The notes under the pieces are model-generated. The model saw only the letters and a program-made list of their open reading frames with translations, had not been told where the DNA came from and ran no database searches. DNA of 64,000 nt from Bathymodiolus brooksi. Taxonomy: Eukaryota; Mollusca; Bivalvia; Mytilida; Modiolidae. A program made the position numbers and the translations under genes. Shown in pieces: positions 25,701 to 37,700 of the stretch. The stretch covers positions 50,122,536-50,186,535 of the forward strand of contig OY804579.1 in the NCBI GenBank assembly GCA_963680875.1, written 5' to 3'. The stretch's first letter is position 1, and each line of letters starts with the position of its first letter.

Positions 25701-28700
25701 TTTTCTAATTTGCATAATCGGTCAAAATAGGCAAAAGTTCAAAGTTCATAAAAAATCCCGTAATATATGTTAAAAAGCTCATCATTATGCTTATACAGTT
25801 CAAATTTGGCAATTTCCTGGCTTAAAATAGAGCAGTTTTGGCCATTTGAAGAAATTTCTATTTTTAGTAATGGCGGCCATCTTGGATACAGGACGGCGCT
25901 GACGGACACCATTTTGAAAGGGGACTACCTAAGGATCATTTCAGCAAAGTTTGGTTGAGATTGGCTCAGTAGTTTCAGAGGAGAAGATTTTTTTAAAAAT
26001 TTCATCCCCTCTTTTTTTTAATTTGCATAATCGGTCAAAATGGGTAATGGGATTTACTTCAAAATTGCAGGGTAGGTAGATCTTGACATGCTGCACATTT
26101 TTGCAATTTAAACTTAACATCTATTTCTAAATAGTTTTTGAAATATAAGACGAAAAGTATTAAAATTAAAAAAACCAGAGGCTCCCAGGAGCCTGTAATC
26201 GCTCACCTGGATCAAAGCTGCTTTCAATAACAACGCAACTGCACTGTGGCGGCCATCTTGGTGGGAGAGCGCAACTGCCGGACACCATTTTGGAAGAGGA
26301 CCATCCAATGACTATTTCATCAAAGTTTGCTTTTAATTGAGCTACTGGTTCCAGACAAGATGGTTTTTATGTGAATTTCCCATAGGGTCCTATGTTAAAC
26401 TAAGTACAGCTGTGCAGCCATCTTGGTCAGAGGGCGGGACCACCAGACACAAATTTGGTTCAGCGGTTTCAGAGGAGAAGATTTAAATGTGATCTTTTAT
26501 CAAAATATGCCTAATTTGCATAATCGGTATAAATCGGCTGAAAGAAAAATTTCAAAAAAAAACCCGAACATATGCTAAACTACTCCTTGCCATGTAGCTG
26601 CAGTTCAAATTTGAGCTCATTTTGACTTATACTAAAGCAGCAATGGACAATTGAAGAAATTTCTATTTTTAGTAACAGCGGCCATCTTGAATGGAAGGCG
26701 GAGCTGTCGGACACAATTTTGAAAGGGACCCACCCAGGGACCATCCCTGCCAGGTTTGGTTTAATTTGGTTCAGCGGTTTCAGAGGAGAAGATTTAAATG
26801 TGATCTTTTATCAAAATATGCCTAATTTGCATAATCGATATATATCGGCTGAAAGAAAAATTTCACAGAAAAACCCAGAATATATGTTAAACTATTCCTT
26901 GCCATATAGCTGCAGTTAAAATTTCAGCTCATTTTGACTTACACTAAAGCAGCAATGGACAATTAAAATTTCATCCCCCCTTTTTCTATTTTGAGCTTGG
27001 CGGCCATCTTGGTTGGAAGTCGGGATCAACGGACACAAATTTGGAAGGGGGCCATCCAAGAATCATTTCAGCAAAGTTTGGTTGATATTGGCTCAGTAGT
27101 TTCCAAGGAGAAGATTTTTTTAAAATTTCATCCCCCCTTTTTTCTAATTTGCATAATCGGTCAAAATCGGCAAAAGTTCAAAGTTCATAAAAAATCCTGT
27201 CCTACATGCTGAAAAGCTCATCATTATGCTTATACAGTTCAAATTTGGGCACATTCTGGCTGAAAATAAAGCAGTTTTGGCCATTTGAAGAAATTTCTAT
27301 TTTTAGTAACAGTGGCCATCTTGAATGGAGGGCGGTGTTGTCGGACACAATTTTGAAAGGGACCCACCCAGGGACCATCCCTGCCAGGTTTGGTTTAATT
27401 TGGTTCAGCGGTTTCAGAGGAGAAGATTTAAATGTGATCTTTTATCAAAATATGCCTAATTTGCATAATCGGTATATATCGGCTGAAAGAAAAATTTCAC
27501 AGAAAAACCCGGAATATATGTTAAACCATTCCTTGCCATGTAGCTGCAGTTAAAATTTCAGCTCATTTTGACTTACACTAAAGCAGCAATGGACAATTAA
27601 AATTTCATCCCCCCTTTTTTCTATTTTGAGCTTGGCGGCCATCTTGGTTGGAAGTCGGGATCAACGGACACAATTTTTAAAGGGGGCCATCCAAGAATCA
27701 TTTCAGCAAAGTTTGGTTGATATTGGCTCAGTAGTTTCCGAGGAGAAGATTTTTTAAAAATTTCATCCCCCCTTTTTTCTAATTTGCATAATCGGTCAAA
27801 ATTGACAAAAGTTCAAAGTTCATAAAAAATCCTGTCATACATGCTGAAAAGCTCATCATTATGCTTATACAGTTCAAATTTGGGCACTTTCTGGCTTAAA
27901 ATAGAGCAGTTTTGGCCATTTGAAGAAATTTCTATTTTTAGTAATGGTGGCCACCTTGGATACAGGACGGCACTGACGGACACAATTTTGAAAGGGGACC
28001 ACCCAAGGATCATTTCAGCAGAGTTTGGTTGAGATTGGCACAGTAGTTTCAGAGGAGAAGATTTTTAAAAAATTTCATCCCCCCTTTTTTCTAATTTGCA
28101 TAATCGGTCAAAATAGGCAAAAGTTCAAAGTTCATAAAAAATCCCGTAATATATGTTAAAAAGCTCATCATTATGCTTATACAGTTCAAATTTGGCAATT
28201 TCCTGGCTTAAAATAGAGCAGTTTTGGCCATTTGAAGAAATTTCTATTTTTAGTAATGGCGGCCATCTTGGATACAGGACGGCGCTGACGGACACCATTT
28301 TGAAAGGGGACTACCTAAGGATCATTTCAGCAAAGTTTGGTTGAGATTGGCTCAGTAGTTTCAGAGGAGAAGATTTTTTTTAAATTTCATCCCCCCTTTT
28401 TTTAAATTTGCATAATCGGTCAAAATGGGTAATGGGATTTACTTCAAAATTGCAGGGTAGGTAGATCTTGACATGCTGCACATTTTTGCAATTTAAACTT
28501 AACATCTATTTCTAAATAGTTTTTGAAATATAAGACGAAAAGTATTAAAATTAAAAAAACCAGAGGCTCCCAGGAGCCTGTAATCGCTCACCTGGATCAA
28601 AGCTGCTTTCAATAACAACGCAACTGCACTGTGGCGGCCATCTTGGTGGGAGAGCGCAACTGCCGGACACCATTTTGGAAGAGGACCATCCAATGACTAT

Positions 28701-31700
28701 TTCATCAAAGTTTGCTTTTAATTGAGCTACTGGTTCCAGACAAGATGGTTTTTATGTGAATTTCCCATAGGGTCCTATGTTAAACTAAGTACAGCTGTGC
28801 AGCCATCTTGGTCAGAGGGCGGGACCACCAGACACAAATTTGGTTCAGCGGTTTCAGAGGAGAAGATTTAAATGTGATCTTTTATCAAAATATGCCTAAT
28901 TTGCATAATCGGTATAAATCGGCTGAAAGAAAAATTTCAAAAAAAACCCCGAACATATGCTAAACTACTCCTTGCCATGTAGCTGCAGTTCAAATTTGAG
29001 CTCATTTTGACTTATACTAAAGCAGCAATGGACAATTGAAGAAATTTCTATTTTTAGTAACAGCAGCCATCTTGAATGGAGGGCGGGGCTGTCGGACACA
29101 ATTTTGAAAGGGAACCACCCAGGGACCATCCCTGCCAGGTTTGGTTTAATTTGGTTCAGCGGTTTCAGAGGAGAAGATTTAAATGCGATCTTTTATCAAA
29201 ATATGCCTAATTTGCATAATCGGTATATATCGGCTGAAAGAACAATTTCACAGAAAAACCCAGAATATATGCTAAACTACTTCTTGCCATGTAGCTGCAG
29301 TTAAAATTTCAGCTCATTTTGACTTACACTAAAGCAGCAATGGACAATTACAATTTCATCCCCCCTTTTTTCTATTTTGAGCTTGGCGGCCATCTTGGTT
29401 GGAAGTCGGGATCACCGGACACAATTTTGGAAGGGGGCCGTCCAAGAATCCTTTCAGCAAAGTTTGGTTGAGATTGGCTCAGTAGTTTCAGAGGAGAAGA
29501 TTTTTTTTAAATTTCATCCCCCCTTTTTTCTAATTTGCATAATCGGTCAAAATCGACAAAAGTTCAAAGTTCATAAAAAATCCTGCCATACATCCTGAAA
29601 AGCTCATCATTATGCTTATACAGTTCAAATTTGGGCACATTCTGGCTTAAAATAGAGCAGTTTTGGCCATTTGAAGAAATTTCTATTTTTAGTAACAGCG
29701 GCCATCTTGAATGGAGGGCGGAGCTGTCGGACACAATTTTGAAAGGGACCCACCCAGGGACCATCCCTGCCAGGTTTGGTTTAATTTGGTTCAGCGGTTT
29801 CAGAGGAGAAGATTTAAATGTGATCTTTAATCAAAATATGCCTAATTTGCATAATCGGTATATATCGGCTGAAAGAAAAATTTCACAGAAAAACCCGGAA
29901 TATATGTTAAACTATTCCTTGCCATGTAGCTGCAGTTAAAATTTCAGCTCATTTTGACTTACACTAAAGCAGCAATGGACAATTAAAATTTCATCCCCCC
30001 TTTTTCTATTTTGAGCTTGGCGGCCATCTTGGTTGAAGTCGGGATCAACGGACACAAATTTGGAAGGGGGCCATCCAAGAATCATTTCAGCAAAGTTTGG
30101 TTGATATTGGCTCAGTAGTTTCCGAGGAGAAGATTTTTTTTAAATTTCATCCCCCCTTTTTTCTAATTTGCATAATCGGTCAAAATCGGCAAAAGTTCAA
30201 TGTTCATAAAAAATCCTGTCCTACATGCTGAAAAGCTCATCATTATGCTTATACAGTTCAAATTTGGGCACATTCTGGCTTAAAATAGAGCAGTTTTGGC
30301 CATTTGAAGAAATTTCTATTTTTAGTAACAGTGGCCATCTTGAATGGAGGGCGGGGCTGTCGGACACAATTTTGAAAGGGATCCACCAAGGGACCATCCC
30401 TGCCAGGTTTGGTTTAATTTGGTTCAGCGGTTTCAGAGGAGAAGATTTAAATGTGATCTTTTATCAAAATATGCCTAATTTGCATAATCGGTATATATCG
30501 GCTAAAAGAAAAATTTCACAGAAAAACCCGGAATATATGTTAAACTATTCCTTGCCATGTAGCTGCAGTTAAAATTTCAGCTCATTTTGACTTACACTAA
30601 AGCAGCAATGGACAATTAAAATTTCATCCCCCCTTTTTTCTATTTTTAGCTTGGCGGCCATCTTGGTTGGAAGTCGGGATCACCGGACACAATTTTGAAA
30701 GGGGGCCATCCAAGGACCATTCCACCAAAGTTTGGTTGCAATTGGTCCAGTGGTTTCTGAGGAGAAGATTAAAATGTGAAATGTTGACGGACGGACGAAA
30801 AGTGATGACAATAGCTCACATGGCCTAAAGGCCAGGCGAGCTAAAAATTGATGAAAAAAGGGCAATAACTCCAAGATGGGAAATCAAATTTACTTCAAAA
30901 TTGCAGGGTATGTAGATCTTGACATGCTGAACATGTTTGCAGTTTCAACTTACCATCTGTCTCTTATAGTTTTTGAAATAAAGGACGAAAAGTATTAAAA
31001 TTTTGAAAATTTGATGAAAAAAGGGAAATAACTCCAAAATGGGTAATGGGATTTACTTCAAAATTGCAGGGTGGGTAGATCATGATATGCCGCACATTTT
31101 TGCAATTTAAAGTTAACCTTTATCTCTTATAGTTTTTGAAATAATATGAAACCGGCACGGCCTTGAATGCTCGCGCATCTGAAAATTATCTGGCAATTTT
31201 ATCAAAAAGTGTTGAGATTTTTTGGGCCGAGATATATTGGGGACGACTTATTTTTAGGGCCGAATCTAGTCTCATTCAATCGAGCTGTCGTTCCTTTATT
31301 CGAGTTATCGTTCCTTACGAGAGAGGGTACGAGACTTCAGGATCACCTTTGTGCTTTATGTTAAGAAGATCTTCATTAGTTGAGGGTGTTATTGTGTTAC
31401 CCGGAAACCGGTGTTTACAAAACGTAGAATTTTTTTTTCTTCGACAATATGTTCAGCCATGTTTGTTAAAAAATCCTAAGTACACATTTTATACCATAAA
31501 GAGCTCACTTAAGCTCGCATATTACTGATTAACTTTCTTATAATTTTGAAACTAGAATATGAAACCGGCACGGCCTTGAATGCTCGCGCATCTGAAAATT
31601 ATCTGGCAATTTCATCAAAAAGTGTCGAGATTTTTTGGGCCGAGATATATTGGGGACGACTTTTTTTAGGGCCGAATCTAGTCTCATTCAATCGAGCTGT

Positions 31701-34700
31701 CGTTCCTTTATTCGAGTTATCGTTCCTTACGAAATCTCAAAAGTTAACTTCCGCGTAGAAACAAAAATTCTTGTCAGTATGTCAGAAGAGATTTAATAAA
31801 TTAAAAAATATCAATATAAGTAAAACAAGTTAGCAAAATGACTTTTATTACACACGGGTTTCGGGTTTCAGTGGTATCGGACGTACGAGAGAGGGTACGA
31901 GACTTCAGGATCACTTTTGCACTTTATGTTAAGAAGATCTTCATTAGTTGAGTGTGTTAGTGTGTTACCTGGAAACCGGTGTTTACAAAACGTAGAATTT
32001 TTTTTTCTTCGACAATATGTTCAGCCATGTTTGTTAAAAAATCCTAAGTACACATTTTATACCATAAAGAGCTCGCTTAAGCTCGCATATAAGACGAAAA
32101 GTATTAAAATTTTACAAATTTGATGAAAAAAGGGCAATAACTCCAAGATGGGCAATCAGATTTACTTCAAAATTGCAGGGTAGGTAGATCTTGATGTGCT
32201 GATCATTTTTACCCCATGTCAGATTTTTGATATTATTAACGGTTTTTGAGTTATTACCCAAAACCTGCAATTTTACCATATGTTCTATTTTTAGTAACAG
32301 TGGCCATGTTGGTTGGTGCACGGCATCACCGGACACAATTTTGAAACTAGACACCCTAGTGATGATTCAGACCAAGTTTGGTTTCCATTGGTCTTGTACT
32401 TTCAGAGGAGAAGATTTTTGAAAAAGTTTACGACGTACGACGACGACCGACGCCCTTTGGGTCAGGTGAGCTAAAAATAGAGTAAAAATATTCTATGAAA
32501 ACTTTAATTATTATTAAAAACTAAGGATCTCCTTCCCTCAGGCATAGGAGATCTTAGCTTATTTTGGCTATCTTGTTTAAGCCTTTCGGCTTTATTGCTT
32601 CCAAATATCTTAAAATTATTTGGCTTTCCATTATTTTGATATTGAGTGTACCTGATGGAGGCGATTCCAGAAACACGTCGTGCTCATTAAATTTGATATC
32701 TACGTCTTTATTTAAAGACATTTATTTCTGAAAAAGATTTTTTTTAATATTCTATATAGTAATACATGTATTTATGCAAATGTAAATGGATATAATGATT
32801 TAAAATGAATGAAATTTGACTTTTTCATCAATGTCTTAATTTCAATCATAATATTTCACATGACATACCTGATATGACACATCTTCATCTACACGTATAT
32901 ATTCTTGTTTCACTTCAGTTCTCACTATTTTAGGTTTCTTAACAACTCCTATTGTATCAGAAGCCATTGTAGACTTGGCTAATACCAAAGGACCACCAAC
33001 AAGCTTCAGGGGTCCTGACGTAGATGAGAGTTTCAACGGTCCTTGTGTAGATGCTTTTCTCTTTATTGCAGTAACAGTTTTAACTGGGGGCACTGCAGGA
33101 TGGATTGGAGGCTTAGTAATGACAACTTGAGACGGTTTCTGACGAACAGTTTGTGGATATTTGACTGTCAATGTTTTTTCTGTTACATGAGTTTTTGTTT
33201 GTTGTGGCTGTATGTAATGATAGTCAGAAGGTTCCTCATATTCTTCGTAGTAACTATCCAATGAAGGAACCGTAGGAACTTGATAGTTGTTGTTAGCTAC
33301 TTCCAGTACTGTACCTCTAGTTTTGGTCATCTGAATATTCTGAAAACAATTGTAAATTAAAAATGTTTTTTCATTCCAAATTTTATGACAATCATTATAA
33401 CAGAAAAGGGGCTGTCATGGTCTTTGATCGTATATATGGTAGTTGGATTTATAACTATGCAATCAGTGCCTATCACCACTAACGTTGCAAGTTCGAATCC
33501 CGCTCAGTTGAGGCATACTTTATACAACATTTTGTGATCAAGTTTGTCAGTGATTTGCGACAGGTTGGTGGTTTTCCCCGGATACTCCGGTTTCCTCCAT
33601 CAAAAACACTTACCGCCACGATATAACTGAAATATTGTTGAAAGTGGCGTTAAACACTACAACTCTAACCCCTATAACAAGAAGACATTATTATTTCAAC
33701 TAAAAAGAAAACTTGGTGCAGACACATGGAACAGAATGATAGGATAAAAACAAATACAACAATATACAGTTTTATATTAAGACACAAAAAAGGATACATC
33801 TACTTTTAACAAATCAAGAAATTTTTCTTGTAAAAGTCATCAACTGCGAATGCATATGAACTGGAGTACCTTTTTTTTGGGGAGAGGGGGGGGGGGGGAT
33901 TTTCATATCTCATCTGCACCACAGTTTTAATAGGCTCTAGAGAGACTGTAGTCACTTCCCAGAGAAGATAGCACATCATTTACATGTACTATAGAAGTAG
34001 AAAACATGAATTTCATATGGAACAAATAAATATATATTGTAATTTGCTTGTCATAAGCTTTTGAAGAAATTCCTCTTAAGTTTATTCAAATACATTACAC
34101 ACTGTTTATTACTTTATATAATATGGCTTGGGTTACAGTTGGAAATTTTATTTGATTTGCCAAGTGGTTTTGATTGATATCTATAATATTATAGTGATGT
34201 CAATAATATATAGAGCAGTCATATAATTTGTAATAATTTGACTTATATATGTTCTCCATTTAAAACTAGTTTTAAAATTCTAATTGATGCAATAACTCAA
34301 GACTTGAGACAACACTCACAAACTAATAAAACCATAAAGTTATCCATAATTAGGAGGCATATGCATAACTCTGAAAGTCGAGAGACCTAAAAATCAAACT
34401 GATCATATAATTTATTCATCTAAACGTAATTTTAAAATTTTAATAAAATCGGATACAGTAAACTTGTGTTTATGGCCTAAAACCAATAAATACATTTGTA
34501 TATCATTTTACCCATAATTAAGAGGAACACCTCTTGGACAATAAAACTCAAGAGGCCTTAAATTCATTTTTTTTGGTATTTAATCCATCTACGGTAAATG
34601 CAGTTTTTAAATTTTAGTTAATAATTTGGGATATCATCAACTTAAGATAATACCTGGAAATCAATAAAAAATTTATTTACAAATAAACTAAGGGATATAA

Positions 34701-37700
34701 CTCTAGAATGATACCAGTCAGAATATGTACAAAATGTGACAATATAACTATTGAAGATCTATGAATCCCATTACATAATGGAATGTCTAACATTTTTCTA
34801 AATTTTAGAAATAGGTTCATTATTACAAATTTACGAGAAAGACCAAATAATCTTAAATCTAAACAAATCATGAGTGCTTATCAAAAACAAAATTTAGAAA
34901 AATCATGTAAATTTATACAAAATATAAATAAATCTTTTGTCCTCTAGGCTGTTTCACTCCCCTGTCTCAGTTGTATAAGTTTATATCCATGTTGTATTTG
35001 TTATTGTATATGTTTGCCTTGTCTGTACCATTGTATATGGTTTATGAGTAATAAAGATGATTGATTGACTAAGTAATATAAAGTATACCTGAGGAGGCTG
35101 TACAGGGCTATAATTACAGACATTTCTAGTGATGGTCATAGAGTTACCAGACATTTGTACACCTCCTCCTCCTTGTTGATTGTCCTGTTTATTGCCAAGC
35201 TGAAAAATAACATTAGAATAAGGTCATGCATAGTTGTTAAGTAGGACATCTTAGCATTGTTTCTAAGGGAAAGCATCAATAGTTTTATCACATTTTTTGT
35301 AACAGCGGTCTATAGTATAATGTTCGTTGATTGTCTTGATTACCATGCTGAAAAATAACACTAAAATAAGGTCATGCATAGTTGTTAAATAGGTCATCTT
35401 AGCATTGTTTCAAAGAGAAAGCATCTAGGTCATCTTAGCATTGTTTCTAAGAGAAAGCATCAACAGTTTTATCGTAATTATTTTGTTATAAGCATTTTAT
35501 AGTATAATGTTCTTCACATTTTCGTTTTACAAGGATTGTACATTTTGTAACTGACACAAAAATTTCAAATAGGACTCCTATTCATATTCTATTCTATACA
35601 TATTATATCGATAGATGTTGGGGGCTGTCGTGGTTGTGATTGTATGGAAGTTGGATTTACAACTACCTATGCAATCGGTGCCTATAACCACTGTCAGATG
35701 TAGTGTGTTCGAATCCAGCTCAGGACAAGGTGTACAACATTATGTGACGAAGTTTGTCAGTGCACGTGACTTGCAGCAGGTTGGTGGTTTTCTCCAGTTT
35801 CTTCCACCAATTAAACTGACTGCCATGATATAACTGAAATATTGTTGAAAGTAGCGTTAAACACCATAAAATTAAACCATCGATACATTTTTAGTGAATA
35901 GACCTTTTTCCTCCAAAAAGAGATATGTATAACAAACACCTAATTTTAATTAGATTGATTACTTACTGTTCTTGTTATTTTGAAATTTAATGATGCATTT
36001 TCTTGATTGCTCACAGGTATCTGAAAAATAAATGTATTTTTCTTACTATGGTCACTCTAATAGTATTATTTCAAGGGTATGTTTGATAAAAGCAAAGAGT
36101 TGCAAATAAAATTGAATCACATAAACTGAGTGAGAACACAGAATTCAAGATTTAAATGACTGAACTATTATTTGAAGAATATTGAAATTTTATAAATCAA
36201 CTACAAGAATGGACTTTAAATATACATACATATTGAAACGATAAAAAATCCGCCAGCAAACATGAATATAAAACTTCATATTTTGTCAAGAAATTTTCTT
36301 CATTTTTGACCAATCAGAAGCCATCATAAATGACGGGCAAGGTCACCATACACAATTTTGACAGAGCATCAAAAAGATCATAGCCAAGTGTTCCCAATTT
36401 GGCATAACGTTTTCAGAAATATTGCAAGTATGAAAGGTTACAGACAAACAATGGATGAACGAGGGATGCCTACAGCTCACATGACCCTTTTCATCTGGTG
36501 TGCTAAAAATTGATCATTGAATTGGACGAAGTCGCACAACCAAATTGGTTAATGTTTCCGGTGATTGGTACACAGAAAAGCCACCATTTGAAGTTACACC
36601 AAGGGTAAAATAAACAATACCTGAGGCTGTTTGGGTGTTGCACCATAATTACTGTTGTCTATTTTCCTAGTGATAGTCATCGAGTTACCCGACATCTGTA
36701 CACCTCCTTGCTGAACCGTGTTATTAGTTAGCTGAAATATAAACATTGTATATACTGTATGTCGTCCAGTTAAACAATTTCATTGCTATCATTACCTCTC
36801 AAAAAGCCACAATTACAGTCCTCGAAATGAAAATTTGAAATTACTGGTCTGAATCAAATTCTTGAATTTATTTTTATATACCTTGTACATGTATATCTAA
36901 ATAAAAACTGAAAAGTTTACTGGTACAAACAAGGTTTTACTGGTCTTGGGCTGGAGGACCGGTGATCATCGTGAAGACTGCAATTAATACTTACAAATGT
37001 ATACCGTTTTAATATAGGAGGAGGGTTATGTAGTGGGTGGGAGAAGTACACCTCAGTGACATTATATCTAGTGTTGAGCTATACCGTTTTAATATAGGAG
37101 GAGGGTTATGTAATGAGTGGGAGAAGTACAACTCAATGACATTATATCTAGTGTTGAGCTATACCGCTTTAATATAGGAGGAGGGTTATGAAGTAAGTGG
37201 GAGAAGTACACCTCAGTGACATTATATCTAGTGTTGAGCTATACTGTTTTGGTATAGGAGGAGGGTTATGTAGTGAGTGGGAAAAGTCCACCTCAGTGAC
37301 ATTATATCTAGTGCTGAGCTATACTGTTTTAATATAGGAGGAGGGTTATGTAGTGAGTGGGAGAAGTACACCTCAGTGAAATTATACATATATGTATATA
37401 TTTACCTGTAAAATCAACAAGACACTACTGACCAGGTATTTTATGGGCCTATTTATTACCTTGGGGTTATAAATTAGCAGACCATCAGCGAAAATGCTGA
37501 GCCTGGCTCAGCATCCAGATTATGCTCAGCATTTATCAGTGTATGCTGTCAGCTGTACTGTACTTTTTTGTCCAATTATAGAACTGAATAAGGTATATGT
37601 ATATCAGCAATGTTAGTAAAAGTTTATGCTTTTTGTTTTTGATGATATATATATATTGTACATGTACTGAAAGATGATAAAAAAAATATTGTTTTATTCA

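Larger units (their letters stand above)
23489..32474 (+). mobile_element. Composite 'gctcacctg' element (A) with tandem core and nested insertions
   Basis: The left end is ctagaggctcccaggagcct, then 'gtatagctcacctgggtata'. The right end is 'cgacgccctttgggtcaggt', then 'gagctaaaaa'. The same left end is at 62,169. Inside: 311-bp tandem units (24,480-26,040), a nested element B (26,175-30,844) and two copies of repeat C (31,144-32,088). No open frame is protein-like. The unbroken host text around the nests can be read on both sides, so they are insertions. Confidence 0.75.
18262..32868 (-). other. POLDIP3 intron 6 (14.6 kb), repeat-filled
   Basis: The largest intron of the gene. From 18,960 to 32,474 it is almost wholly tandem and mobile repeats, listed separately. 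18,262-18,955 has no recognised feature. Confidence 0.85.

Noticed and set aside
19593..30572. Repeated plus-strand frames such as [20 protein letters not shown]
   Set aside because: They recur at the 311-bp repeat spacing, with stops at the same places and no protein family match; reading of non-coding repeats.
32652..32727. Regular POLDIP3 exon between exons 6 and 7
   Set aside because: In-phase stop at codon 2 and outgoing phase 1 do not fit exon 7, whereas exon 6 to exon 7 joins cleanly; kept only as a poison-exon candidate.
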